Shown: positions 31,307-44,106, numbered from the stretch's first letter. The stretch: DNA of 64,000 nucleotides from Paguma larvata (GCA_030068075.1 CM057843.1:15146001-15210000), one strand, 5' to 3'. Notes: generated from the letters alone by a model not told the origin. A program made the numbers and translations.

Positions 31307-33525
31307 TTATATTAACTGAGTTTCTCTCTGATGGGTTCTTTGATGTACAGTCAGGCTTGAACTACTCCTAAAGGCTTTTCCACATTCATGACATTTATAG
31401 GGTTTTTCTCCAGTATGCATCCTCAAATGGACAGTAAAGTCTGAGTTGGTTCTGAAAGCTTTTCCACATTCGTCACATTTATAGGGCCTTTCCCCCGTAT
31501 GAATTCTCTGATGAAGAGTTAACTGTGAGAGAGTGATACAACCTTTTCCACATTCCTTACACGTATAGGGTTTTTCTCCAGTGTGTGTTCTCCAGTGCAC
31601 CGTGAGGTATGAACCCCTCCGGAAGGCTTTTCCACAGACATCGCATTTATAGGGTTTCTCTCCACTATGGATTTTCTGATGCTCTGTGACATGTACCATC
31701 TGGCTAAATGCTTTCCCACAGTCATTGCACTTAAATGGTTTCTCTCCCGTATGTGTTCTCTGATGAGTATTAAAGCCTGAGTTGCTTGTGAAAACCTTCC
31801 CACACTCGTTACATTTGTAGGGTTTTTCTCCAGTATGCCTTCGCTGATGTACAGTGAGTTGTGATGTATTAGTGAAAGCCTTTTCACACTCGTTACATTT
31901 GTATGGTTTTTCCCCAGTATGGGTCCTTTGATGTACAATGAGGTATGACTTCGTCCTGAAAGATTTCTCGCAATCATAGCACTTATAAGGTTTCACCCCA
32001 GTATGGATTTTCTGATGCTCCTTGAGGTTTACCATTTTGGTAAATGCCCTCTCACAATCAGCACATTTATATGGTTTCTCTCCAGTGTGGATCCTCTGGT
32101 GGACAGTTAAGTGTGATTTTATTCTGAAAGATTCCCCACATTCGTTACACAGATAAGGTTTTTCTTCAGTGTGAATTCGCTGATGTATAATTAGGGATGA
32201 GGAACGCATGAAGGCCTTTCCACATTCGTTACATTTATAGGGTTTCTCTCCTGTATGCATTCTGTGGTGCACGGTAAGGCAGGAATAATTAATGAACGCT
32301 TTTCCACATTCATTACATTTATAGGGTTTCTCTCCTGTATGAATTCTTTGATGCTCTGTGAAATTTGCTATACGATTGAACGCTTTCCCACACTCAGGAC
32401 ATTCGTAAGGTTTTTCCCCGGTATGAGTTCGTATATGTACAATAAGGCTTGAGTTACTTCTGTAGGCTTTCCCGCATTCATTACACCTAAAGGGTTTCTC
32501 GCCAGTATGAATTCTCTGATGAACATTAAAAATTGTGGTATTCTTGAAAGATTTCCCACATTCGTTGCATTTGTAGGGTTTCTCTTCGGTGTGGGTCTTC
32601 TGGTGCACACTAAGATAGGACTTATTCCTAAAGGCTTTCCCGCAATCACTGCATTTGTAGGCTTTCTCTCCATTGTGAGTTTCCTGATGTCTTGCGAGTT
32701 TTGATTTGTCACTGAAAGCTTTCCCACATTCGCTACATTTACAGGGCTTCTCTCCGGTCTGAATTCTCTGGTGTTGATTAAGGCGAGCACACTGGCTAAA
32801 AGATTTTCCACAGACATTGCACTGATAAGGTTTCTCCTTAGTATGAATTCTCTGATGTACCATAAGTGATGAGGAAGCAATGAAGGCCTTTCCACATTCG
32901 TTACACTTATAGGGTTTTTCTCCAGTATGAATTTTTTTATGTTGACTGAGATATGAAGGCTGGCTGAACGTCTTCCCACATTCGTTACATTCATAAGGTT
33001 TTTCTTTAGTGTGCGTTCTCTGATGTTGAATGAGTAATGACTTGTAACGAAAGGACTTTTCACAGGTACTACATTTATAGGGTTTTTCTTTATTATTGTA
33101 TTTTTTTCCTAGAGTAAGTTCTGAAGTAGGCCTTACGGCTTTGCTGCCTTCTGTGTCCTTGCAAATTTTCTTTCCCGGATGAGTATCTGCAATTGAATCT
33201 AAATTCTCAGTGATATTTTCATGTGTTTGGCATTTGCTGTGAGGCCCTTCTCTGATAACTCCTGCTTCTGGAAAAAGAATAGATCCAAAACTAAATCCTC
33301 TCTGACCAGTGGAAATTTTCTTGTGAGTAACTATTCTTTGACTCAAACGATTTTCCTGACTATTTTGCAACCTCAGTATCCTTTCATTCCATTTCCATAA
33401 TCCTCCCATTCTGGGGTTCCACAGACCACTCTCTGTGAGTTTATCTATTATGGTCTCTCGTGACACATCTTCAGAAGTATCCTCTGTTGATACAACGTTC
33501 TTGGCTGCAGGTTTAGTCTTCAACT
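31307..33525 (-). CDS. Terminal exon of KRAB-type C2H2 zinc-finger gene: spacer plus 21 zinc fingers
   Basis: Open from the splice acceptor (ccccccacag, exon begins at 33,525) to the stop at 31,307; 738 codons counted from the TTG at 33,523-33,521, which reads as Leu and is not a start. Residues 1-148 are a spacer without a known domain. From about residue 149 there are 21 consecutive C2H2 fingers of 28 residues (C-x2-C-x12-H-x3-H) joined by [12 protein letters not shown] linkers, ending seven residues before the stop. Proteins of this family bind DNA in the nucleus, usually to repress retroelements or genes through KRAB-TRIM28. Finger 4 ends HQRIQ, so its last zinc ligand is lost, and finger 19 has KGC in place of the core K-A-F. 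Variant linkers (TKEKPY, TEEKPY, TGVKPY, NGEKAY, SGEKPY) occur. The finger part has no stop or frameshift, which suggests constraint. I cannot name the orthologue. Confidence 0.95.
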
Positions 33526-34338
33526 CTGTGGGGGGAAAAAAGAAAAATCAAATCGAATGGCTCCTTTTTCCTAAGTTATGAAGATCTCAGTAAACAGGAT
33601 AATAAAAGGGAAGCCTGAGCTGATCATGAATACAAAGTTTTAACTGCTTCCAAACTGGCCTTATTTTCTAAGGGGGAAGTAGGTTTGAGGGAGGCTGTTT
33701 GAGCCAAGAACCAAAGTATAACAAATTTAGAGTTTTCCCCCTACTAAACAAATTCATTCATGGTAACCGCCCTGGAACCTAAGCCTCCTAAATACTTCTT
33801 TTCTCATTTCCTGTATAGTCCACATTTTTATAGAGCATTCTTCATCAGTCGTGACTACTTCCTTTCTTTCCATTTACTCTACAATCCAGGCAGTTGTTTC
33901 CAACAACTTTCTATTTGTTCTCATTTTTCGTTTGCTAGCTTTTTTGTATGAGGGCTTTCTCAAACTTCCCTCAAGTCTATAGTCCTACTGGGAGACTTTA
34001 AAAAAACCTTAATAACTGACAGAATAAGCTGACAATCAATAAGCACATAGCTTTAGGAACATAATACACTCGATATAAGTAAAACGGCACTAAATACCTA
34101 TCGGCTACACATTTTTTCCAAGTCCACATAAAATGTTTACAAAAAATGGCCACGTGGTAAAGCAAATTTTAAGAAATTTATAGAGACTAAAATCATCCAT
34201 AGCATGTTTTCTGACCACAGGAAAAATTAAGGTAACAAGAATACTGCTTGAACCCTCCAGAATTTAGAAATCTCAGTGAGTATTCTTTCTTTCTTGGCAA
34301 TTATAGTTCTTTGCATAAGTTCAGTAAGAATCTGTTCT
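33526..34338. other. Intron of the zinc-finger gene, nothing recognised
   Basis: No repeat or extra exon seen. Confidence 0.5.
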
Positions 34339-34550
34339 CTTGGGGCACGTGGGTGGTTCTGTTAGTTGAGTGTCTGACTCTTGATTTGGGCTCCGGTCAT
34401 GATCTCCTGGGTTTGTGGGCTCGAGCCCTGCATCGGGCTCCACGCGGATAGTGCAGACCCTTGCTTGGCTTTCTGTCTCTCTCCCTTTCTCTCTGCTCCT
34501 CCCCCCCACTCATTCTCTCTCTCTCAAAATAAATAAAGAAACTTGAAAAA
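34339..34550 (+). repeat. Felid tRNA-Lys SINE
   Basis: Intronic; diverged head gcacgtgggtggttctgtta. Confidence 0.9.
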
Positions 34551-34554
34551 AAAG

Positions 34555-35330
34555 AATACTAGAAAATCCCAGATGGTACAAGATTAAGAAAAATACTTCT
34601 AAAGAACACGAGGGACAAAGACATGATGATGGAAATTATCAAGTGTTTTGAACTCAATAATTATGAAGTTGCTACATTAAAAAAAAAAAGATGTGATGTA
34701 GTCTACTTTTCTTTTTTGGTGTCGTTAAGAAGAATTTTCTCTTTTCTTTCATGCAGCCTAGATAGCCTTAAACAAGCTATTAAAAAAGAGTGGCTGAAAA
34801 TCAATGATATAAGTATCCAACTCAGGAAGTTAAAAAAGATCAGCAAATTAAATTCTAAAAAGGTTAAAAATAACAAAATAAAGAGAAGAAGTTAGTAACA
34901 GAAATCAAACACACGAAAAAGTTATTTTAAAAAACAAATAAGATTGGGGCGCTTTGGCTTAGATCATGATCTCATGTCGTGGGTTTGAGCCCCACATCGG
35001 GCTCCATGCAGACTGATTAAGATAAAAATGAGAAGATAAGAAAAAACAGTATCAGGAATGAAAAGGGGAAACATCACTTCAGATCCATATAGACATTTAA
35101 AGGACAGAGTAGTATGCCAATAAATTTAAATTTTAGGTGGAAAGGATCAATTACCTAGATGAACATAATTTACTAAACTAGAACAGAAAGAAATAGGAAA
35201 CATTAATAGTCCTAGAGCTACAGAAGGAATAGAAATTATAATTAAATTCCTTCCATAATAAAAGCATCAAGTCAACGTGGCTTCCCTAATGAAATCTATG
35301 TATCTTTTTTTCTAATTTTATTTTTGTTGT
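34555..35330 (+). mobile_element. Old L1 ORF2 remnant (central part)
   Basis: Includes ctgaaaatcaatgatataag and gcagcctagatagcctt-type ORF2 linker sequence; stops throughout. Confidence 0.65.
34945..35022 (+). repeat. SINE fragment in the L1
   Basis: Only about 78 bp: gatcatgatctcatgtcgtg to gcccCACATCGGGCTCC. Confidence 0.75.
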
Positions 35331-35339
35331 TGTTTTTTC

Positions 35340-35861
35340 TATGTATCTTAAAATACGTATCTTTCCCTCTCTTACAACTCTTTCTTATCCTCACTATAAG
35401 CTGGTGGCCTTGCTTCATATCGTACTGAGAACTGAGAGCCTGTTATTATAGAATACCGTAAACTTCTCACCACCATTTGACCTTTTATCTCCATCTTTCC
35501 TAGTGTTAGAACAGAAGAGGTGGGCTCTCTGCCCATCGACGGCAAGGCCCTGCTTTTCCTTTCTTGAGTTTATCCCCTTTAACCTCCCGAGACATGTTAG
35601 CTCTTCAGTGATCCCATTTTGGTCTTCCAATGTCAATTTCTCCCTCTCCAAGGGCATCATTCTCATTACTCAATCATGTCATAAAAACTCCCATCTTAAA
35701 TACAAAACAAGAAGTTTTTTCCCTCATTCCACAATTTCCTGAAGTCACTGCCCCATTTTCTCTTTCCCTCTTCAAAGGAGGAGGGGGAAATCCTTCTCTA
35801 AAGAGTCATCTAAAACTATCTCCAATGTCTACTTTTCACTCTTTTCAAAATATGTAGTACT
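35340..35861. other. Intronic pyrimidine-rich interval, family not assigned
   Basis: CT-rich text on plus resembling an old LINE (L2/L3-like), but I could not match it confidently. Confidence 0.3.
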
Positions 35862-37565
35862 TTCAACAGCTAATGTTAATGAAAGGAATTGAAGATGATA
35901 CATGGATTAGAGGAACCAATATTGTTAAAATGTCCATTCTACTCAAAGTAATCTTCAGATTCAATGTAATCCCTATCAAAATACCAACAACACATTTCAC
36001 AGAACTGGAACAAATAATCCTAAAATTTGTATGGAACCACAGAAGACCAGAAATGGCCAAAGCAATCCTGAAAAAGAACAAAGCTGGAGGTATCACAATC
36101 TCAGATTTCAAAATATATTATGATACAGCAGCAGTAATAAAAACAGTATTTGTTTGTTACTGGTGCATAAACAGACATAGATCAATGGAAGAGGATAGAG
36201 TCCAGAAATAACCCACGGTTTTATGGTCAACCAATCTACAACCAAGGAGGCAAGAATATACAATGGAGAAAAGACAGTCTCTCCAACAAACAGTGCTGGG
36301 AAAACTGGACAGCTACATGCAAAAGAATGAAAGGGGACCACTTTCTCACACCAGGCACAAAAATAAACTCCAAATGGATTAAAGACCTAAATGTGAGGCC
36401 TGAAAGCAAAACATTCCTAGAAGAAAAGATATGCAGTGATTTCTCTGACATCAGGCATAGAAACATTTTTCTAAATATGCCTCCTCAGGCAAGGGAATCA
36501 AAGGGAAAATTAAACTACTGGGAACACACCAAACTAAAAAGCTTCTGCACAGCAAAGGAAACCACCAACAAAACAAAAAGGCAACCTTCTGAATGCGAGA
36601 AGAGATTTGCAAATATCTTTGCAGATATATGATATGTCTGATAAGGGGCTACTCTCCAAAATATATAAAGAACTTATACAACTCAACACCCAAAAGCCAA
36701 ATAATGCAATTAGACATGGGCAGAAGACATGAAAAGATATTTTTCTAAAGACATACAGTTGGCCAGCAGACACATGAAAAAATGCTCAACATCACTACTC
36801 ATCAGGGAAATGCAAATTAAAACCATGATGAGATATCACTTTACACCTGCCAGAATAGCTAAAATAAAAAACACGACAAATAACAAATGTTGGTGAGGAT
36901 GTGAAGAAAAAGGGACCCTCACAGCACAGTTGATGGAAATGCAAACTGGTGCAGCTACTATGGAAAACAGAGTGGAGGGTCCTCAAAAAATTAAAAACAA
37001 AATTACCATATGATCCAGTAATTTCACTACTATTTACTCAAATAAAACAAACAAACAAAAAAACTAATTTGAAAAGATATACGCACCCTTATGTTTACCA
37101 CAACACTATTTACAGTAACCAAGATATGGAAGCGGCCCAAGTGTCCATCAATAGATGAATGGACGAAGAAGATGTGGTGTATATATAGAACGCAATATTA
37201 CGGCCATCAAAAAAGTGAAATCTGGCCATTTTCATGGATGTGGATGGACCCAGAGGGTATAACGCTAGGTGAAATTAGTCAGAGGAAGACATATACCATA
37301 TGATTCCACTCGTGTGTGATGTAAGAGATAAACGAATAAAGATAAAATGAGGCAAATGCCCCCCCAGACTCTTAAATACAGAGAACAAACTGGGGGTTTC
37401 CAGAGGGCAGGTGAGTCAGGGGATGGGTGAAATAGATAAAGGGGGTTAAGAGTACACTTCTCTTCATGAGCACTGAGTGATGTACAGAACTGCTGAATAA
37501 TACTGTACCCTGAAACTCATAAAACTATATGCTAATTATACTTGAATAAAAATATATAATATTGA
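35862..37565 (+). mobile_element. 5'-truncated L1 (ORF2 C-terminus and 3' UTR)
   Basis: Relatively intact text: an open stretch (35,873-36,211) encodes the end of the reverse transcriptase domain, then late ORF2 with frameshifts, then a 3' UTR ending ataataaaaatatataata-like. Intronic, antisense to the zinc-finger gene. Confidence 0.92.
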
Positions 37566-37639
37566 CACATGAAAAGAATATATGTAACACGTGTGAGTTA
37601 TGCACGGCATCATGATAAAATGAATGTTCAAGTGAATTA

Positions 37640-38560
37640 GAATCCGTTTCTTTTGTTCCGTCTCCACTATCACCTTAATCAAAGTGATCCTCTCTGCTTA
37701 GACTATGTAACAACCTCTTAACTGACTACCTGATTTAATGCCCTCAAGTTCAGTTTCCGTAGAGTTACTTCCTAAAAATCTTTGATTAAGGTCTGTCAAT
37801 GCCTTCACTCTCACTCTGCTTAAAATCCAAACTCACTGTCATCACCTACAAAGCCCTGGATGGGCAAGCTGGTACCTAACTCTGATCCCAGCCTCCCTCT
37901 CACAGCAGCCTCCTTTCGAGTTCTAGAACACATTTCATTCTTTTCTGTGTCAGGTCCTTCGCCTGGAATGCTTCTTCCTTCCTCGTTCCCTTGGTCAGTT
38001 GTTTCTGAATCTTCAAGGCTCAGCTTAAAAGCCCCTCTTCAGAAGCCTTCCCTGGGGCGCCTGGGTGGCTCAGTTGGTTAAGCGGCCGACTTCGGCTCAG
38101 GTCATGATCTCACGGTCTGTGAGTTCGAGCCCCACGTTGGGCTCTGTGCTGACGGCTCAGAGCCTGGAGCCTGCTTCTTCAGATTCTGTGTCTCCCTCTC
38201 TCTCTGCCCCTCCCCTGCTCATGCTCTGTCTCTATGTCTCTCAAAAATAAACAAACGTTTTTTAAAAAAAAAAAAAAAAAAAGAAGCCTTCCCTGACCAC
38301 ACTCTCCGAGGGAGGTACCCTCCTCTCCACCCCAGTTACTCTTTCATATCTCACCCAGTCTATCTCATAACTGAAGGTTATTACATCTGTTATTTAGCTT
38401 GTTTTTATTTATATACTGTCAGCTTCTTAAAATATAACCTTCATGACAGCATCTTACTCATTGCTGTAGACCTAGGATCTAACCCAGTACACAGAAAAGA
38501 GATACCTGATAAGTATCAATTAAATACATGAATAAGTACTGTGTTTTAATTCTCAACTGA
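37640..38560 (+). mobile_element. L2 LINE 3' end, split by a SINE
   Basis: Shows the L2 tail order: acctacaaagccctggatgg, tgcctggaatgcttcttcc-like text, agccttccctgaccacactc and ttgctgtagacctaggatct. Confidence 0.75.
38053..38283 (+). repeat. Felid tRNA-Lys SINE
   Basis: Close to consensus; target duplication agaagccttccctg. Confidence 0.95.
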
Positions 38561-38696
38561 TTCCTTGTTTGCATTTTCAATTAGTTAAGAAACCGGTGGA
38601 GAACAGGGGGGTTCCCCCAAAGTTTCAGCAGACTTGCAGGTTCACCTGCAGGTTAAATAATGAGTAAATAGGTTTAGCTTAAAAGAAATCGGTGGT

Positions 38697-38805
38697 GGGG
38701 CGCCTGGGGGGCTCAGTCAGTTAAGCATCCGACTCTTGGTTTCAGCTCAGAAAGAGAAGGAGAGGGAAAGGGAGAGAGCAAGCAAGAGGAGGGGGAGACT
38801 CCTTC
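38697..38805 (+). repeat. Rearranged SINE head with purine-rich tail
   Basis: A normal head (cgcctggggggctcagtcag) jumps after cagctcag to a GA-rich run, as if the CT-rich part had been inverted. Confidence 0.7.
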
Positions 38806-38914
38806 TGAGATAGTTTTCAGCAACGATACTCCCCCAAATATTTCAGATGTTCTGCTCCAGCCATAACGTATTACCTTGAAATAAATCCAATCCTCCTGGT
38901 GCTTGTGAACTCAC

Positions 38915-39010
38915 CTGGATAGGGGGTCCTTGCAATTTCCCTCACCACCACCCATGGTCCTTTTCCATCCTCCAAATGAGATATCATGTCTGGTTTGGAA
39001 ACTGCAAGCC
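38915..39010 (-). CDS. KRAB-B box exon of the zinc-finger gene
   Basis: The exon is 96 nt, the usual size for KRAB-B. On the minus strand it has an acceptor ctctaaatag and a donor ccag|gtgagt. In the expected phase (1) it encodes the KRAB-B pattern G-LAVSKPDMISHLEDGKGPW...PYP, which helps KRAB-A recruit the TRIM28 corepressor. The last base plus the first two bases of the terminal exon form Glu, giving ..YPELKTKP, so the junction with the finger exon is in frame. Upstream, the KRAB-A exon is one base short, so translation from the normal start would enter this exon in the wrong frame and stop after eight codons (..FPNQT-stop, TGA). Confidence 0.88.
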
Positions 39011-39111
39011 CTATTTAGAGAAAAATGAACAGGATTTGACTGTGTTTACGAGTAAGAACTATTGCCAAATTCAGTCTCAGCTCTCGATCTTCTGTGCAGA
39101 GTGGCTATTAT

Positions 39112-39340
39112 GGGAAGTTCCTGAGATGCACTGTCCAATATGCTTTTCAGTAGTCACATGTGGCTATTTAAATTTGAATTCGAATTAGTTAAAACGGTGT
39201 AGAATTTAAAATTCAGTTCTTCAGTTGGACTAGCCAGATTTCAAGCCCTTAGTACCTTCGAGTGGCTAGTGGCGTCCACACTGGACGGGACAGACACAGA
39301 ACACTCCCATCACAGCAGAACATTCTATGGTACGGTGGAG
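39112..39340. mobile_element. hAT-type MER DNA transposon remnant
   Basis: Contains tagtcacatgtggctattta and cgagtggctagtggcgtcc in inverted order, ending acattctatggtac, a known mammalian non-autonomous hAT pattern. Family name not assigned. Confidence 0.6.
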
Positions 39341-39722
39341 TTATAGAGAATTACAAACATTATCTCAGAGGAGCTCAACGCTATAGTCCCAGCTTTTCTG
39401 GGATAACGGAACATGGGAGTACTCTGAGTTTAGGAAGAAAATGAATGCTTTATTTCTTTCTTTCTGGAGGTACTGATAACTATAGCTCCCATTTATAAAA
39501 GTGATCAGAAAAAACTTCCGTCCTAAATCTGGGGACTGTCAACAATCTCCAAGATACCAACGAAATATACATTTCTTACTCTACGATGGGTAGACCACTT
39601 AGTTAAGAGCGATAGCATGACTCATCCCCACAATATGAGATTTTAATGCCTAAGCTCTAACCCCAAATTCACTTAAGTACTTTAAAGGTTCTCTATCTTC
39701 AGCAAAGCTGGTCAAACGGTCA

Positions 39723-39884
<162 letters not shown>

Positions 39885-39899
39885 CTAAAATAAATACAC

Positions 39900-40675
39900 T
39901 AGCATCACCTGGGGACTATATAATAAGACCTGTTGGGCAGAATAACACATACAATGCTATAGGAAACTTCTAGAACTCACAGCCACCAAATAACCGCAAA
40001 AGTCAACTAGTTCAACCCTTAAAGGCTGAATCTCTCCAGGGACAAGAACTTAAAACCACAAGAGGAGTTTTACTTGAAGCAAAAATTTTTTTTCACACTA
40101 ATCCAAATCTGGCTTTCTCTAACTTTGAAATATTGGTCTTACTATACTATCTGGGGTCAAGCAGCATGGTTTCCTTCTTCCCTAGAAAGTCTTAATATTG
40201 ATAACAGCTAATAAAATACTCATTGATCATTTTTGGAGGAGGAATGGAAACTGGTAAATAAAGAGAAAGAATTAACCTTTTGTCCTTTTCCTGTGTAAAA
40301 TATTGTAATTTTGATGGTTATCAAGTTGTTGATGAGAGAGATTTCTCTCAAATTGATTAACAGATTCAACACACACTCTATGAAATTTCTATCTGTCCTT
40401 TTGCAGACATGGAAATGTTAAAAAATTATCACTAAAAGACTGGTTGTACTAGAATTAAAATGAAATAAAACTAAGTTCAGTTCTTATATACAGGATGTAG
40501 AATTTAAGAAAGAGCCACACAGAATTACTCTTCTGACAGGGACTTCCTGTCAGAAGAACAAAAATAAACCATTATGAATTATATTCACCATGTCAAAAAT
40601 AATGGCACTTTCCTACAGTTCATGATTCAAAGTCTGAAAACTATTAATATTTTTACCTTAAAAATCTTAAGTCTA
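39900..40675. other. Intron, nothing firmly recognised
   Basis: AT-rich; a short L1-like piece near 40,390-40,440 (agacatggaaatgttaaaaa) is possible. Confidence 0.35.
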
Positions 40676-40907
40676 GGGGAGCCTGGGTAGCTCAGTCGGT
40701 TAAGTATCCAACTTTGTTTGGTTCAGGTCATGATCTCGCAGTCTGTGGGTTTGAGCTCTGTGTCAGGCTCTGTGCTGACAACTCAAAGCCTGGAGCCTGC
40801 TTTGGATTCTGTGTCTCCCTCTCTCTCTGCCCCTCCCCTGCTCATGCTCTATCAAAAATAAACATTAAAATTACATAAAGAATCCAGATTATTTCTTACC
40901 AAAAAAA
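40676..40907 (+). repeat. Felid tRNA-Lys SINE
   Basis: Target duplication ttaagtcta; intronic. Confidence 0.92.
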
Positions 40908-40970
40908 TATTTAAGTCTAAACTGTTATATGTAAAAGGACAATTTTAATGATGATTGGCCGAGTACTAAA

Positions 40971-40973
<3 letters not shown>

Positions 40974-41001
<28 letters not shown>

Positions 41002-41003
41002 TA
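40974..41003. repeat. (AT)n microsatellite
   Basis: A-run followed by about ten AT units. Confidence 0.9.
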
Positions 41004-41184
41004 AAGTGTAAGATTGAGTGTCAGAATGTATTTTCTCATAAAAGCAAAAAGAAAAGCCCAGTTTTACACAAAACATTCTTAGAATAAAATCGACTTTCAA
41101 AATAGAATTAAAAAACTTAAAAACATGATTCTAAAAAAAAGGAGCTGAACTTCTATGTAATTAAAAAAACCCATAATTCTCTAT

Positions 41185-42668
41185 AAGAGAGGAGGCAAGA
41201 ATATAAATGGGGAAGAGACCGTCTCTTCAAACAAATGGTGCGGGGAGAACTGGACAGCTACATACAGAAGAATGAAACTGGACCACTTTCTTATACCATA
41301 CACAAAAATAAAGTAAAACTGAATTAAAGACCTAAATGTAAGACCTGAAACCTCTAAAAGAAAACATAGCCCTTAGCAACCATTGAACATTGGCTAAGTT
41401 TTCTGGGTCTGTCTCCTGAGGCAAGGGAAATAAAAGCAAAAATAAACAATTGGGACTACAGGTAACTAAAAGTTTTTGCATAGCAAAAGAAACCGTCAAC
41501 ACAACAGACAACCTGCTGAGGGGCCCAGGCTGGTTCAGTCAGTGGAGCCTGCAACTCTTGATCTCAGATCGTGATTTCCAGCCCCAGACTGGGCACAGAG
41601 TTGACTTGAAAAAATTTAAAAAGGCAAAAAGGCAACCGAGTGAATGGGAGAAGGTATTTGCGAATGATTAATCTGATAAGGGGTTAATATCCAAAATATA
41701 AAACGAACTCACACAGCCCAACAACAACAAAAATAAATAATCCAATTAAAAATGGGCAGGTGACCTGAATGGACATTCCCCCAAAGAGAACACATGAACG
41801 GCCAACAGAAGAAACGCAAATCAAAATCAAAATGAGATATCACTGTACAGCTGTCAGAGTGGCTAAAATAAAAAAGACAAGAAATAATAATTGGCCAGGG
41901 TGTGGAGGAAAGGAGTCACTTGTGTACTGTTGGTGGGAATGCAAGCTGGTACAGCTGCTATGGAAAACAGTGTGGAGGTTCCTCAAAAAATTCCAACTAG
42001 AATTACCATATGATCCAGTAATTCCACTGCTGGGTTGTTACCCAAAGAAAACGAAAACACTAATTCAAAAAGATATATGCACCCCTATGATTACTGTAGC
42101 ATTACTTACAATAGCTAAGATATAGAAGCAACACAAGTGTCTATTGATAGACAAATGGATAAAGAAGATGTGGTAAGTATACACACACGCACATGCATTG
42201 AAATACTATTCAACCATCAGAAAGAGAAAAAAAACCTTATCATTTCTGTCAACATTGATGGACTTAGAGGGTATTATGCTAAGTGAAATAAATCAAAGAT
42301 AAATATATGATTTCACTTACATGTGGAATCTAAAAAAGAAAACAAACGAACAAACAAAACACAGAAACAGACCCTTAAATACAGAGAACAAAATGGTGGT
42401 TGTTGGGGGGGGGTGAGAGGATGGCTTCAATAGGTGAAGGGGATTAAGAGGTACAAACTTCCAGTTATAAAATGAACGACAGAGATGAAAACTATAGCAC
42501 AGAGAGTATGGTGAATAATATTGCAATAACTTTGTATGGTAACAGATAGTTACTACACTTACTGTGATGAGCACTGTGTAATGTACAGTTATCCAATCAC
42601 TATACTGTACAACTGAAACTAATACAATATTGTATGTCAACTATACTTCAATTAAAAAATTAAAAACA
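41185..42668 (+). mobile_element. 5'-truncated L1 with a SINE inside
   Basis: Starts ggaggcaagaatataaatgg; ORF2 C-terminus including the open stretch at 41,769-42,125; 3' end attaaaaaattaaaaac. Confidence 0.9.
41519..41622 (+). repeat. Short-tail carnivore SINE in the L1
   Basis: gcccaggctggttcagtcag head, no CT-rich part; interrupts late ORF2. Confidence 0.75.
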
Positions 42669-42689
42669 AATTTAAGCACCATAATTCTT

Positions 42690-42900
42690 TTTTTTTTAAC
42701 ATTTATTTATTTTTGAGAGACATAGAGACAAAGCGTGAGCAGGGGAGGGGCAGAGAGAGAGGGAGATACAGAATCTGAGGCAGGCTCCAGGCTCCGAGCT
42801 GTCAGCACAGAGCCCGACGCGGGGCTCGAACTCACAGACAGTGAGATCATGACCTGAGCCGAAGTCGGCCGCCTAACCGACTGAGCCACCCAGGCGCCCC
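42690..42900 (-). repeat. Felid tRNA-Lys SINE
   Basis: Almost consensus; target duplication taagcaccatarttct. Confidence 0.95.
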
Positions 42901-43440
42901 TAAGCACCATAGTTCTAAACGTATTGTCCATATAGGCCAAAGATTTACTTAAGTCATTAATGAGAGATCAGCTGCTTGACAAAGCTGGTTCAGAGGAGAC
43001 ACAAAAACAGCTGTCTACTGATTGTGGAAAAAAGAATCTGGGAATAAGACTGCAAAATTAGTTAGAAACCTGGTGAATGTCCTATAAGGACAATAAAACC
43101 ATAAAGTTTGGGGTTATTTTTTCTCCTGGGTAAAATAATTTGCAAAGTCTCAATGTTCTACAAGTTAAGATACGACTTCGAGGGCCTGGATGTTAGCCAA
43201 CGGTAACTAGTACATCAAACAACATAACCCTTGTGCTGTGTCAGATGGCCCTCACACTGGCTGGTCAGACGACGGTCTAATAGGACACCGAAAGGGCATA
43301 CATTTACCTTTTGCCTTATTTTTACGTTTCAGATAATTTTTCTTAACGTATTTCATACACTTCTGACTTCGATATTTTCTGGAAAAATCAGTTGGATTTT
43401 ATACTCATGAATAAGAAAGTCAGCTTAACAATATATTGAA

Positions 43441-43683
43441 GGGGCACCTGGGTGGCTCAGTCGGTTAAGCACCGACTTTGGCTCAGGTCATGATCTCACG
43501 GTTTGTGAGTTTGAGCCCCGCGTCAGGCACTGTGCTGACAGCTCAGGGCCTGGAGCCTGCTTCGGATTCTGTGCCTCCCTCTTTCTCTTCCCTTCCCCTG
43601 CTCACACTCTGTCTCTCTGCCAAAAGTAAATAAACAAAAAAAATTAAAAACAACAACAACAAACAAAAAACAACAAAAACACC
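43441..43683 (+). repeat. Felid tRNA-Lys SINE
   Basis: Target duplication acaatatattgaa; (CAA)n-rich tail. Confidence 0.93.
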
Positions 43684-44040
43684 CACAATATATTGAAATA
43701 AAAAATCTAAACCAATTTAAGCACATCTTAAGAATATTTCCACTGATGGTGATGTATTCTAGATATTTTTAACAGTGTTGAGTCTCACGCTGCAAAGCGA
43801 GAATCAGAGCATGTGATATAGGACACCTTCTCATCAGCGGTAATGACGTGACTACGTGCCACATTAGGGCTGCCACCGAGGGAAAGGAAATCTGTCACAC
43901 TGATGCGGCCAGCCCTGGGGTGACTACACCCATCAAGCAACATGGTACTCACTGCAAACCTGCAACGAACTAGGAACATTAAGAACCAGGCGCACTAAAA
44001 GAGGCACTTTATTCCCCGCACGTAACATGTTAGGTATTAC

Positions 44041-44106
44041 CTTTACCAATTCTGGTTCTTCTGCCTGAAGGTGAAGGTCTTCATCTGGCTTGGAAGCTTC
44101 AGGATT
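44041..44106 (-). CDS. Short linker exon upstream of KRAB-A
   Basis: Minus-strand acceptor ctgtcccttcag is followed by 22 codons, NPEASKPDEDLHLQAEEPEL plus VK, and the donor aaag|gtaata. An alternative donor six bases earlier (attg|gtaaag, exon end 44,047) keeps the frame. It is acidic with no recognised domain; such leader exons between the start codon and KRAB-A are common in this family. Phase is 0 at both ends, compatible with the exon at 46,267-46,355 and with KRAB-A. Confidence 0.65.

Noticed and set aside
31519..33063. Long open frames of 152 and 231 residues overlapping the finger exon
   Set aside because: They are other-frame shadows created by the regular codon pattern of the zinc-finger repeats.
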